Positions 15,934-24,756 are shown, counted from the first letter of the stretch. The stretch: DNA of 38,338 bases from an uncultured Bacilli bacterium (GCA_947632715.1 CANRQF010000007.1:1-38338), one strand, 5' to 3'. Numbers and translations: made by a program. The notes: generated by a model not told the origin, from the letters alone.

Positions 15934-16254
15934 TTGAAAAAACATTTACAAGAATTTATTAAAAAATTAGAAAAAGAAATAGCTGAAAATCATAAATTTT
16001 CAGCTAAGGAAATAGAACTAATAAGAGAAAAAATAAATGATTTTCAACATGAAAGATTAATTCATTTATTAGTTACTTTATTTTATGTTATTTTTACATT
16101 TACATTTATGGGATTTGGTATGATTTCACCAATATTCTTAATTCCATTCTTTATTGGTATTATTTTTCTTATCTTTTATATTAAACATTATTTTTTCTTA
16201 GAAAATGGTGTTCAATATATTTATACCTTATATGATAAAATAACTAAACTATAA
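15934..16254 (+). CDS. Small two-TM membrane protein, partner of the 762-residue protein
   Basis: A 106-residue protein. It has a charged helical N-terminus (about residues 1-45, KKHLQEFIKKLEKEIAENHKF…), two adjacent hydrophobic segments (about 46-66 and 70-90, LLVTLFYVIFTFTFMGFGM and IFLIPFFIGIIFLIFYI) and a short tail. It starts at a TTG codon with AAAGGTGA nine bases upstream, overlapping the end of the previous gene, which implies translational coupling. Its last 6 bases overlap the convergent GroEL gene. The topology places the coiled-coil-like N-terminus on the same side as the C-terminus, suited to binding the coiled coil of the upstream protein (inference). Confidence 0.7.
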   Translation: MKKHLQEFIKKLEKEIAENHKFSAKEIELIREKINDFQHERLIHLLVTLFYVIFTFTFMGFGMISPIFLIPFFIGIIFLIFYIKHYFFLENGVQYIYTLYDKITKL

Positions 16255-17712
16255 TTCATTATAATCATTTATTTTATTTATATTATTTTGATATTCATTA
16301 ATTACTAAACTAGTTGTAGTAAGAAGCATACTGGCAATTGATGTAGCATTTTTCAAACTATTTAAAACAATATCTAATGGATCAATAACTATTGTATCTT
16401 CTTTAGTTTCATATTTACTGTTTATGATATTATAAACTACTTCATAATTATTATTTTTTATATTATTTATAATTTCATGATCTAAACCAGCATTAGTTAT
16501 TATTTGCTCTAAAGGTTTCTTTAGAGCTTTTTTTAATATTTTTGTAGCGTTATTTTCGTTATTAACAATTTCGCTTATTTTATATAAAGAAATTCCACTT
16601 CCCATTAATACTCCATTTTTAGAAGATGCAACTGCTTCTTTAGCATCATCATAACGCATTTTCAACTCTCTTCTTTCTGTATTCGTTAATGCTCCCACTT
16701 TAATTTCAATAATTCCTTTACTTAATTTTTCTATTCTTTTGTTATTTGTTATATCTTTATTAAAAGTTATGATACTTTCATCTTCTTTTATTTTTATATT
16801 GTTAATAACTCCCAAGTTATCAACACTCAAATTATTTAAATTAGTATTACTTATCAAACATAAATCATTTATAATATTTACTTTTTCAGCTCCATAGCCA
16901 GGAATTTTTAAAAGAATAATTGGTAAATTGTTTTGCAAATATAAACTTATCATATCATTACTAAATTTATCGTTATAATCATCTGCAAATATTACTAAAC
17001 TTTTTTTAGTTTCTAAAACATAATTTATTATATCTGCTATCTCTTCAATATCGGTCATAAAACTATTTACAATTAAAATATATGGATTATCTATGTCAAT
17101 AATTTTTTGATTAGCAAAATAATATGGTGATATTATTGAATCCATTACATAACCTTTTTTATAAATTACTTCTGTTTTATAACTTCCCTCACTTATTTTT
17201 ATTTTATCTTTATCTTTTACTTTTAAATAAGCACTACTAATTATTTTTCCAATCTCTTTACTACCTCCAGCAATTGTAGCTATCTTCTCTATTTCTTTTT
17301 TACTTGCATGCCATGATTCTTTTTTTAACAATTTTTCTAATTCACTTAAATAACTATTTAATTCATTTTTGATAACTATGGGACTTACTCCTTCATCAAT
17401 TAATTTAATACCTTCATGATAAATACTTTGTAATAAGACTAAAGTAGAAGTTGTACCATCACCCACTAATTCATTCGTTTTAATTGATGCTTCTTTAGCT
17501 AATAGTAAAATTGTATTAACTACTTCATCATCACTTTCTATGTTTTCAGCAATAGTAACTCCATCATTAGTAATAAAAGGACTAAATGCCGAATGGTCAA
17601 TAATAATATTACTCCCCTTAGGTCCTAAAGTCATTTTTACTGTATCACATAATAAATCAATCGCAGTAGTCATCTTTTCTCTAAGTTCATTTTTACTTAC
17701 TACTTTTTTCAT
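16249..17712 (-). CDS. Divergent, shortened GroEL-type chaperonin
   Basis: A 487-residue group I chaperonin subunit (typical GroEL is about 540). Equatorial motifs are kept: MTLGPKGSN (about 27-35), TNDGVTIAENIE (48-59), GDGTTSTLVLL with the ATPase Asp at 85, and near the C-terminus RYDDAKEAVASSKNGVLMGSG and DPLDIVLNSLKNATSIASMLLTT. The apical entrance KGYVMDSIISPYYF matches EGMxFDRGYxSPYF loosely. The Gly-Gly-Met tail is missing and the protein is unusually rich in Asn, Ile and Lys. There is no groES next to it. It overlaps the TIGR03915-like gene by 4 bases (ATGA), so it is the last gene of a radical-SAM operon, an atypical context. It may be the only GroEL or a specialised paralogue; the window cannot tell. 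Confidence 0.88.
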   Translation of the reverse strand: MKKVVSKNELREKMTTAIDLLCDTVKMTLGPKGSNIIIDHSAFSPFITNDGVTIAENIESDDEVVNTILLLAKEASIKTNELVGDGTTSTLVLLQSIYHEGIKLIDEGVSPIVIKNELNSYLSELEKLLKKESWHASKKEIEKIATIAGGSKEIGKIISSAYLKVKDKDKIKISEGSYKTEVIYKKGYVMDSIISPYYFANQKIIDIDNPYILIVNSFMTDIEEIADIINYVLETKKSLVIFADDYNDKFSNDMISLYLQNNLPIILLKIPGYGAEKVNIINDLCLISNTNLNNLSVDNLGVINNIKIKEDESIITFNKDITNNKRIEKLSKGIIEIKVGALTNTERRELKMRYDDAKEAVASSKNGVLMGSGISLYKISEIVNNENNATKILKKALKKPLEQIITNAGLDHEIINNIKNNNYEVVYNIINSKYETKEDTIVIDPLDIVLNSLKNATSIASMLLTTTSLVINEYQNNINKINDYNEL

Positions 17713-18464
17713 ATTTCATCACTCACTTCTAATATATATTGCCAATACTTTTTCGGCATAAAATTCATTCGACATCGATCATTTTTTCTTTCTTTAATAC
17801 CTATTGTTTGATAAAATTCTTTCCATAATTCTTCAAATTCCATTTCATTATTTGAGTATTCATTTAAATTTATACTAATATCATCACAACTTTTTATAAG
17901 TACATCTTTTTTATTATAGATGGCTATAATATTTCTTTTAACATCTTTAATTAACCAATATTCATTACTTAATCTTGCTTTAAAATGTTTGACTAAGATA
18001 GGTAAGATATTATTTTCTGGACTAATTTCAGCATATAAAACATGGTTTTTTAATTCTTTAAATCTTAAAAATCCTTTCATTTTATGATTTTCATTTTGAA
18101 CATATTTACATACTTTTAATCCTTCATTTATTACGGGTATATTACGCATATAAAAAATATTATGATGATATTTTAAGCTATAAACAATAAAATAATATAT
18201 CAATAATTCTTTATTATTATGGTTAGATAAATATATTTTATATATAACATTGAATATTTCTATTCCTAAATTATCAATTAAATTTTTTATAACTATTTCA
18301 TCATCATTTATTTTAAGAGTAATTAAATTATCAAATAAATTAGCATTGTAATTATTATCTTTAATATTTAGAGGTATTATTTTATTTTTTATTAATTCTT
18401 TAATTAAATTTAATAATGTTATAAAATTACCATCATAAATAAAAATATGATTATCTTTTTTCAT
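17709..18464 (-). CDS. TIGR03915/DUF4130-type putative DNA-repair protein
   Basis: A 251-residue protein matching the family that is almost always encoded next to the putative DNA modification/repair radical SAM protein. Landmarks: N-terminal IFIYDGNFITLLNLI, the central KMKGFLRFKELKNHVLYAEISPENNILPILVKHFKARL (about 130-167), and the terminal RMNFMPKKYWQYILE ('P.ryw..l.E'). The RCRMNFMPKKYW segment is the family hallmark. Function is not established; the association suggests that it acts with the radical SAM enzyme on DNA. It overlaps both neighbours by 4 bases, so the three genes are one tightly coupled operon. The family is usually followed by unrelated genes; here a GroEL follows. Confidence 0.82.
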   Translation of the reverse strand: MKKDNHIFIYDGNFITLLNLIKELIKNKIIPLNIKDNNYNANLFDNLITLKINDDEIVIKNLIDNLGIEIFNVIYKIYLSNHNNKELLIYYFIVYSLKYHHNIFYMRNIPVINEGLKVCKYVQNENHKMKGFLRFKELKNHVLYAEISPENNILPILVKHFKARLSNEYWLIKDVKRNIIAIYNKKDVLIKSCDDISINLNEYSNNEMEFEELWKEFYQTIGIKERKNDRCRMNFMPKKYWQYILEVSDEI

Positions 18465-19672
18465 GAAAATAATGTTAACTGCTCCATTCTATTATCACTA
18501 GTTACTTTTTCTTCTAATACTAAATTACTCTCAATAAATCTTTTAGTTAAATACTCTTTATCGATATAAAACTCTTTATTACATGTTATAAAATATTTGG
18601 CTCTCTTTAAAACAATACCCATTCTTTTCAAATCATTAAAAGTAATTTTAAAATGTTTCCTCGATGTTATTATTCTTTTGGCTGATGTGACACCAATACC
18701 TGGTACTTTTAATAAATCATTATAAGAACATGTATTAATTTCTTTTGGAAATTCATTCATATGCCTAAGTGCCCAATCTGCTTTAGGATCAAGTAGAACA
18801 TTAAAATTGGGATTATCTTTACTTAGAATATCCTCTACTTTAAAATTATAATAACGCAGTAACCAATCAGCTTGATATAATCTATTTTCTCTTTTTAATG
18901 GAGGTATTTTTATAGTAGGTAAATATTTATCGGTATTTACTGGAATATAAGCTGAATAAAATACTCTTTTTAAATGATACTTTTGATACATATCATCACA
19001 TTTTTTCATAATATCTAAATCTGTTTCTTTAGTTGCTCCGATTACCATTTGGGTACTTTGACCAGCTGGGGTAAATTTTTTACTACGATTATCCTTAACA
19101 TACTGCATAATTTTTGTAACATTTTTACTATCTTTATTGGGTGCAAGTAACTTAATACCATCATCTGTTGGTAGTTCAATATTAGCACTAAGTCTATCAA
19201 CAAGTGAGCCTAGTTTTTTTACTAAATATTCACTAGCACCAGGTATGGCTTTACAGTGGATATAACCACCAAAATGATATTTATTTCTTAATAAACTGAT
19301 TGTTTCAATTAATAAATTCATTGTATAATCAGGGCTTTTAATAATTCCTGAACTTAAAAATAATCCTTCAATATAATTTCGACGATAAAAATTAATTGTT
19401 ATTTCACAAATCTCCTCTGGTGTAAATGCTGCTCTTTTAATATTATTACTTACTCTATTAATACAATATTTACAATCAAAGATACAAGCATTAGTTAAAA
19501 GAATTTTTAAAAGAGATATACATCTTCCATCACTAGCAAAAGAATGACATATTCCAGAGTATGCCACATTACCTATTTTACTATTACTTTTTCTCATACT
19601 TCCACTAGATGAACATGATGCATCATATTTTGCTGAATCAGCTAAAATAGTTAACTTTTCTTTTAAATCCAT
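18461..19672 (-). CDS. Putative DNA modification/repair radical SAM protein
   Basis: A 403-residue radical SAM enzyme. The [4Fe-4S] cluster motif C-x3-C-x2-C is CIFDCKYC (C63, C67, C70), preceded by DGRCISLLKILLTNAC. The family's N-terminus LADSAKYDASCSSSGS is clearly readable. The C-terminal part (about 318-345) holds a helix-hairpin-helix DNA-binding motif, LLKVPGIGVTSAKRIITSRK, which is why the family is thought to act on DNA. It likely generates a 5'-deoxyadenosyl radical for a nucleic-acid substrate. The track start is GTG 19681, but AAGGGTGAT spans that codon and the ATG at 19672 is correctly spaced. It is the first gene of an overlapping operon with the TIGR03915-like and GroEL genes. 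Confidence 0.88.
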   Translation of the reverse strand: MDLKEKLTILADSAKYDASCSSSGSMRKSNSKIGNVAYSGICHSFASDGRCISLLKILLTNACIFDCKYCINRVSNNIKRAAFTPEEICEITINFYRRNYIEGLFLSSGIIKSPDYTMNLLIETISLLRNKYHFGGYIHCKAIPGASEYLVKKLGSLVDRLSANIELPTDDGIKLLAPNKDSKNVTKIMQYVKDNRSKKFTPAGQSTQMVIGATKETDLDIMKKCDDMYQKYHLKRVFYSAYIPVNTDKYLPTIKIPPLKRENRLYQADWLLRYYNFKVEDILSKDNPNFNVLLDPKADWALRHMNEFPKEINTCSYNDLLKVPGIGVTSAKRIITSRKHFKITFNDLKRMGIVLKRAKYFITCNKEFYIDKEYLTKRFIESNLVLEEKVTSDNRMEQLTLFS

Positions 19673-19756
19673 TGCTATCACCCTTATTAATTATAACTTA
19701 TTATTTTCAAAAAGTAAACATTTGTTTGCGTAATTATTTTAGAATTTTTTGGCAAT

Positions 19757-19777
19757 AAAAAAGACACGATAAGTGTC
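19757..19777 (-). terminator. Terminator after the paralogue cassette
   Basis: GACAC-TTATC-GTGTC stem followed by TTTTTT on the minus strand, about 50 bases after the stop of the 260-residue gene. It separates this cassette from the radical SAM operon. Confidence 0.85.
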
Positions 19778-19828
19778 CAAAATTTTATTATTTAGTTAAT
19801 TTTCTACTACATATAAAATACTAGTAAG

Positions 19829-20611
19829 TTAATACGATTTATATCTTGTTAAATTTGTATCAATAAATAAATTATCTATAAAAGGCTTGACATTAATTAT
19901 TATACCTACTTCTTGTTGCATTTCTTCTATTAATAAAGTTGCTCTTTTAATACCTGTTTCAGGATTAGTATTTGGTGAATAAATAAGTTTTAATGCTGCA
20001 AATTTTATGATGTCACGACTTATCATATCATTTAAATCGTGCAGTAAAACACATTTTTTAACATCTTGAAGATTAAATTTATTTTCATCTAAACTATATA
20101 AATCAAATAATGATTTATGATATAAATCAATAAATATTCCTTTAGTATCATTTATTAATCCTGTTTTACTGCTAGCATAAACATATTTTAACTCACCATC
20201 TAAACCAATATTTATTGGTAAAATATAATCATTTATTTCTTTACCATTAATATCTGTGGTCGTTCCATAAAAGCCACCCAAAGCACGATAATAACTGCGA
20301 AGAAAAACATTAGCATTATTTCCAAGACGTGATAATAATTGTTTAACACTCATATATTGCGAAATGGAATCGACATTTAAATCTTTATCTTGGTATGTAG
20401 CATTATTAAGTTCCATATCAGGATATTTTATCTCATACCAATTGGCAATATAATCAATTAAATATTGCATTTCATCAATACTTAAATTTGGTTCATAAAC
20501 ACCATTTTTAATAAGTAACTTTAATTGTTTTAAAAACTTTTTATTCTTTTTAAGAATGTATAATTGTTCATCATATTTTCGAAATTCTTCTATTTCACTT
20601 AAAGTCATCAT
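19829..20611 (-). CDS. Hypothetical protein, paralogue of the protein at 21586-22503
   Basis: A 260-residue unknown protein. Its first 70 residues (KKNKKFLKQLKLLIKNG…SIDEMQYLIDYIANWYEIKYPDMEL) closely match those of the 305-residue protein two genes upstream, and the similarity continues. Shared features are a 'KQLLSRL' helix, 'INGKEINDY' against 'SKGEEIGGY', a strand 'LPINIGLDGELKYVYAS', and a C-terminal helix 'ALKLIYS.[DN]…GIKRA.L..EE.Q'. The conserved NWYEIKYPD and GIKRA motifs define the pair. No TM segment or signal. ATG 20611 with AGAGGT six bases upstream. The family seems typical of uncultured gut Bacillota, with no function known to me. Confidence 0.7.
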   Translation of the reverse strand: MMTLSEIEEFRKYDEQLYILKKNKKFLKQLKLLIKNGVYEPNLSIDEMQYLIDYIANWYEIKYPDMELNNATYQDKDLNVDSISQYMSVKQLLSRLGNNANVFLRSYYRALGGFYGTTTDINGKEINDYILPINIGLDGELKYVYASSKTGLINDTKGIFIDLYHKSLFDLYSLDENKFNLQDVKKCVLLHDLNDMISRDIIKFAALKLIYSPNTNPETGIKRATLLIEEMQQEVGIIINVKPFIDNLFIDTNLTRYKSY

Positions 20612-20671
20612 AATATTACCTCTTTCATATTACATTATTTTCTATTATAATCTTATCCTTAATCATTTATC

Positions 20672-21583
20672 CTATTTCTTCTTAAAATATTTTCGATATT
20701 TCCTTATTAATTCTTCATTATTTTCTAAAGTAGATTCTTCTACAGAGTTAATGAAAGAATCAACACAAATTTTATCAATAGCGTTTAAATGAGTAATTGC
20801 CATATCGATTTCTAATGTAATGTCACCATATTTATCTTTAGATTTTTCTTCTTTTAGTTTATTAATAAATGCTTGTGTATTATATGGTTTGTTGACTAAA
20901 CGTATATATCTTAAAGTAATGACAACATCAGCTTTTTCAAGAATTATTTTTTCCATTTCAAAACTAGTGGTTTCAAAATTCAATACATATTCATAAATAG
21001 CCAATGGTGAATTTAAATTTATAATAGCTATTCTTGTATTTTCAATTCTTTGATAAGCATCTTCTATTTTATCTTCATTTTTCTTTAAAATCTTTATATA
21101 AGAAATCATATTGCTATAACTTTTACTTGTTAAAATAACATTTCCAAGTATATTAAGTTCATCTTTATTAAGTATGGAAAAATCCACTATTTCTAATAAA
21201 TGAATAGCATTATAATCATTTTTTTCAATTTTTATTTTACTAATTAATATTGGCAACCCATAGTTTATATTTTCATAAAATTTTATTATTTGATTTGAAT
21301 AAATTTCATCCCAATTAATATTTTTCATAACTTTATTTATATTATATGAAGATGGATAATACTCTTTTAAATATTTTAAAAATATAATTAATTTTTCTAA
21401 ATTTTTAGCATTATTAGAATAAGAAATAAAACCATCTAGTAAATAATCTATTTCAATAATTTTATTTTTTATAATCGTATCAATTATTTTTATTGATTGT
21501 TCATTAAATTGGAAAGTTTCATAATTGTAACCACTATAATTTACTTTCAATTTATCTATTAAATCTATAATATTTTGATTCAT
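20672..21583 (-). CDS. Hypothetical all-helical (HEAT/ARM-like) protein, 303 aa
   Basis: Unrecognised protein composed of repeating amphipathic helices of 15-20 residues (for example AKNLEKLIIFLKYLKEYYPSSYNINKVMKNI and DELNILGNVILTSKSYSNMISYIKILKKNEDKIEDAYQRI), which suggests a helical solenoid used for protein binding. No TM segment. The start codon lies 2 bases after the stop of the upstream paralogue gene, and its ribosome site AAGGATG is inside that gene's last codons, so the two are translationally coupled. It sits between the two paralogues, forming a three-gene cassette. Confidence 0.65.
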   Translation of the reverse strand: MNQNIIDLIDKLKVNYSGYNYETFQFNEQSIKIIDTIIKNKIIEIDYLLDGFISYSNNAKNLEKLIIFLKYLKEYYPSSYNINKVMKNINWDEIYSNQIIKFYENINYGLPILISKIKIEKNDYNAIHLLEIVDFSILNKDELNILGNVILTSKSYSNMISYIKILKKNEDKIEDAYQRIENTRIAIINLNSPLAIYEYVLNFETTSFEMEKIILEKADVVITLRYIRLVNKPYNTQAFINKLKEEKSKDKYGDITLEIDMAITHLNAIDKICVDSFINSVEESTLENNEELIRKYRKYFKKK

Positions 21584-21585
21584 TA

Positions 21586-22503
21586 TTACATCCTTCCATC
21601 ATTTTTTCTTTTAACTTCAACTTTTACTTTTTTAGGTTTATTTTCTAAAACTAATTTTTTAGGTTCATCTAATAAATCTTTATTTTTATCATTAATTACA
21701 GCACTTTCTTTTAATAATTTTGATACGTTTGCTTTATCTAACAGGTCTGAAATTGTATTATATTGGGGATTATCTATAAATCTAATATTTAAATCTCTTT
21801 GAATTTCTTCAAAAAACAATTTAGCTCTTTTAATTCCTAAATTTAAAACTGTATCATCGGAATATATCATTTTTAAAGCTGTAAAATACATTAAGTCATT
21901 ACATAAATCCCAATCATCTTGTGATAATTTAGTAACTTTTTCAAGTTCTTTTGTACTATACCTACTCTCATCTAAATTAAATAATTTATTTATATAAAGT
22001 TCATCTTTTTCACGATAACCAAAATAATCATAAATTTCTTGATCATATTCAACTAGACCATTTGTCGTATTTACATAAACATTTTTCCATCTATCCTTAC
22101 CAATATTTATGGCAATAACACCATATCCTCCGATTTCTTCACCCTTAGAATTAACGAGTCTTCTATAACCACCAGCACATCCTCGATATAGTCTTCTCAT
22201 AAGTGTAACCATTCTATCACTAAGACGAGATAATAATTGTTTAGTATCCATATAAGGAGCAATTGGTTTAACAGCAAATTCTCCTACTCTGTGCATATAT
22301 TCTTGAAGTTCTACATCAGGATATTTAATTTCATACCAATTTACAATATAATCAATTAATTCTTGCATTCCATCAATACTTAGTAATGGCTCATAACCAT
22401 TTTTAATCATTTCTTTATATTTTTTTAAAAACTCTTTATTCTTATTTAAATCATATAATTTCTTATCTTGTTTTCTAATATTTTCTTCTTCTTCGCATGT
22501 CAT
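21586..22503 (-). CDS. Hypothetical protein, longer paralogue of 19829-20611
   Basis: A 305-residue unknown protein. The N-terminal 250 residues are related to the 260-residue protein downstream (shared NWYEIKYPDVEL, KQLLSRLSDR, GGYGVIAINIGKDRWKNVYV, ALKMIYSDDTVLNLGIKRAKLFFEEIQ). It has an additional C-terminal extension of about 55 residues that is very Lys-rich (PKKLVLENKPKKVKVEVKRK) and could contact nucleic acid or be disordered. ATG 22503 has AGAAGGAT upstream. First gene of the cassette; co-transcribed with the helical protein. Confidence 0.7.
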   Translation of the reverse strand: MTCEEEENIRKQDKKLYDLNKNKEFLKKYKEMIKNGYEPLLSIDGMQELIDYIVNWYEIKYPDVELQEYMHRVGEFAVKPIAPYMDTKQLLSRLSDRMVTLMRRLYRGCAGGYRRLVNSKGEEIGGYGVIAINIGKDRWKNVYVNTTNGLVEYDQEIYDYFGYREKDELYINKLFNLDESRYSTKELEKVTKLSQDDWDLCNDLMYFTALKMIYSDDTVLNLGIKRAKLFFEEIQRDLNIRFIDNPQYNTISDLLDKANVSKLLKESAVINDKNKDLLDEPKKLVLENKPKKVKVEVKRKNDGRM

Positions 22504-22561
22504 TATGTATCCTTCTTTCTTGTAAAATTTATTCTAACATAGTAATTATTTTATTGCAATT

Positions 22562-22586
22562 AAAAAACCAACAAATAATCGTTGGC
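22562..22586 (-). terminator. Terminator after the four-helix gene
   Basis: CCAAC stem with 8-base loop and TTTTTT on the minus strand, directly after the stop of the 126-residue gene. It ends the Ku-ligase operon. Confidence 0.85.
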
Positions 22587-22587
22587 T

Positions 22588-22968
22588 TTATAAATATTTT
22601 TTTAAAGTTTCAACTGCTTTTTCTTGCATATCAACATAGGCCTTAACAATTGCACTAACTTTATTATCCATTTTCTTTTTATTTAATATTTTCTTTCCTT
22701 CAATAATACCCATATTAACTCCTTGAAGTAATAACTCTGCTATTTTAGAGTTAGTCTTATCATTAAATGTTCTAATCTCAATACCATACCAAGTCATTAC
22801 TTTATTTCCTAAAGATGTACTATGAGGTTTTCCTTCATTATATTTAGGATATATTTTTTCAATATCTTTAGCTATCTTTCTATAGTCATCTAATTCAATT
22901 TCTAATACTTCTTTTAAACTATTATCTTCTACTTTATCCATAATAAAATTAATCGCATCAATACCCAT
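22588..22968 (-). CDS. Four-helix-bundle hypothetical protein, probably N-terminally frameshifted
   Basis: A 126-residue helical protein resembling a family common in gut Clostridia/Bacilli with the pattern 'MG[IM]D[AS]I…KVED..LK..L…DY..IA' and 'KIAE.L.QG.NMGI'. Such proteins look like ferritin-like or DUF2383-like four-helix bundles, of unknown role. The same family-like sequence (EENINALDEIHKGTT) continues in frame upstream of ATG 22968 but has no start codon before an in-frame stop; an ATG at 23027 lies in another frame. One missing base near 23016 would join them. Alternatively translation truly starts at 22968, which has AAGGG six bases upstream. It follows the ligase gene by 85 bases. 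Confidence 0.62.
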   Translation of the reverse strand: MGIDAINFIMDKVEDNSLKEVLEIELDDYRKIAKDIEKIYPKYNEGKPHSTSLGNKVMTWYGIEIRTFNDKTNSKIAELLLQGVNMGIIEGKKILNKKKMDNKVSAIVKAYVDMQEKAVETLKKYL

Positions 22969-23053
22969 TGTTGTACCCTTATGAATTTCATCTAAAGCAT
23001 TTATATTTTCTTCCGTGTTATCACCATACTTATTATTACCAATATTTTAATAA

Positions 23054-23944
23054 TTATTCTTTTATTTTTCTAAAGACAGGATGTCTTAAATGATTACTTT
23101 TAGTTCTTTCTAAATATTCTATTTCACATATAATTTTATCATCTATATAATAAATTCCTTCTTCATTGTAATCAGCAAAAACTGATTTTTTATTTTTAAA
23201 TTTCTTTAATTTTTCATATATTTCTTTTTTCTTACTCATTACTACTTTACCTACATAGTATAGTTTATTATTTCGCATTTCTCCTAAAATTAGAGATACA
23301 GTATTATTTTTATTATTAGTGTAGCCACCAATTACAAAATCTTCCATTTTAATATTTTTTATTTTTATCCAGTTATTACTTCTTTCATTAATATCATAAG
23401 TACTATTTTTATCTTTGGCAACAATTCCTTCTAAACCTAATTTTTTAACCTTCTTAAATAAATTAATTCCTTCTTCATTTATATACTTAGTTTTAATAAA
23501 AACATCATTATCTTGATACTTATCTAATATTCTCTTTCTTTTTAAAAGTGTTAAATTAGTTAAATCTTCATCTTTATATAAAATATCAAAACAAACAAAG
23601 ACAACAGGATTATCTACACTTTGACTTTTTATCGTTAATTTATTTTTTAATCTATTTCGTTGTTGTAATTTATTAAATGATGGCTTATCTTTATCGAAGG
23701 CAACTATTTCACCATCGAAAATAACTTTTTCTTTAACTAAGTTTTTGATCTCTTGTAATTCAGGAAACAGATAAGTTAAATCTTGCTTATTACGACTTTG
23801 AATAACCACTTCATTTGGAGTTGCAAACACAATAGCTCTTATTCCATCAAATTTCATTTCATAAATATAATTACTTGAATCAAATGGTTCATCAATTTCT
23901 TTTAAAAGCATTGGTTGCCAATCTCTATTTTTCCATATATTCAT
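23054..23944 (-). CDS. ligD: ATP-dependent DNA ligase (NHEJ type, LigD ligase domain only)
   Basis: A 296-residue ATP-dependent ligase. The adenylation motif KxDG is EMKFDGIRA with K31 as the AMP-acceptor. Further nucleotidyltransferase motifs are FDGEIVAFD (III), CFDILY (IIIa), LEGIVAKD (IV) and WIKIKN (V). The OB domain follows (MEDFVIGGYT to the end). The polymerase and phosphoesterase domains of full-length LigD are absent, as in several Firmicutes. With the Ku protein encoded directly upstream (4-base ATGA overlap), it should seal double-strand breaks in the non-homologous end-joining pathway. Confidence 0.92.
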   Translation of the reverse strand: MNIWKNRDWQPMLLKEIDEPFDSSNYIYEMKFDGIRAIVFATPNEVVIQSRNKQDLTYLFPELQEIKNLVKEKVIFDGEIVAFDKDKPSFNKLQQRNRLKNKLTIKSQSVDNPVVFVCFDILYKDEDLTNLTLLKRKRILDKYQDNDVFIKTKYINEEGINLFKKVKKLGLEGIVAKDKNSTYDINERSNNWIKIKNIKMEDFVIGGYTNNKNNTVSLILGEMRNNKLYYVGKVVMSKKKEIYEKLKKFKNKKSVFADYNEEGIYYIDDKIICEIEYLERTKSNHLRHPVFRKIKE

Positions 23945-24687
23945 TTTTTCTTCAGACTCTTTTCTAAAGCTTCCATTAAATCGTTAACTTTTTGTTTAGG
24001 TTTCTTTTTAACTTTTTTAACACTTTTACCATCTAGTTTATCCTCAATTGCATCTTTTATATTATTTTGATATTCATCTTGATATTTGGATGGTTCAAAT
24101 TTACCAGATCTCTCTTCAATTATTTTTATAGCTAAAGCAAGTTCTTTTTCATCTACTTTATCTATAGTTTCTTTTTCAGGAAGTATTACTTCTTCTTGAA
24201 AAAATAAAGTAGTCATAACTATACCATAAGGTGTAAATCTTAAAATACAATAATAGAATTTATTACCAATAACTGTTTTAGCTAAAGCAACTTTTTTAAC
24301 TTTCTTTAAAGCTTCACAAAATAAGTTATAAGCTTTTGATTTCTTTTCGACATCTAAAATGTAACTCTTTTCAAAATAAGTTGAATCTACTTCTTTAATA
24401 TCAATAAAAGAAACAATATCTATTTCATGTTCATTTTCTGGTTTTAATTTATCTAATTCTTCTTTAGAAAAAGTTAAATACTTATTTCTTTCATATTCAT
24501 AACCTTTAATAATATCTTTTTCTTTAATATTCTTTTTACAATGTTCACAATATTTAACATATTTAATTCGATGTAAGCAACTTTTATGCAATTGATTAAA
24601 GGAAGTATCATTATTCTTGATTATGGGATTCATTACAACGGGAATATTAACAAGTCCAAAAGAAATATTATTTTTTATATTGGGCAT
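23941..24687 (-). CDS. ku: Bacterial Ku protein (non-homologous end joining)
   Basis: A 248-residue Ku-family protein. The N-terminus ISFGLVNIPVVMNPI is the standard Ku opening (usually 'ISFGLVNIPVKLY'), followed by FNQLHKSCLHRIKYVKYCEHC with the conserved Cys/His cluster. The ring-forming core runs to about residue 190, with VALAKTVIGNKFYYCILRF in the middle. A Lys-rich tail (SVKKVKKKPKQKV…) corresponds to the DNA/ligase-interacting extension of bacterial Ku. It binds broken DNA ends as a homodimer and recruits the ligase encoded by the next, overlapping gene. Confidence 0.92.
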   Translation of the reverse strand: MPNIKNNISFGLVNIPVVMNPIIKNNDTSFNQLHKSCLHRIKYVKYCEHCKKNIKEKDIIKGYEYERNKYLTFSKEELDKLKPENEHEIDIVSFIDIKEVDSTYFEKSYILDVEKKSKAYNLFCEALKKVKKVALAKTVIGNKFYYCILRFTPYGIVMTTLFFQEEVILPEKETIDKVDEKELALAIKIIEERSGKFEPSKYQDEYQNNIKDAIEDKLDGKSVKKVKKKPKQKVNDLMEALEKSLKKK

Positions 24688-24731
24688 ATTATCACCAAGT
24701 ATATTATGAGAAAATATCTTATTTTTTAATC

Positions 24732-24756
24732 AAAAAAAGTCTATATTACATAGACT
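24732..24756 (-). terminator. Terminator of the amidase gene
   Basis: Stem AGTCTAT/ATAGACT with a 5-base loop and TTTTTTT on the minus strand, starting inside the amidase stop codon. Confidence 0.9.
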
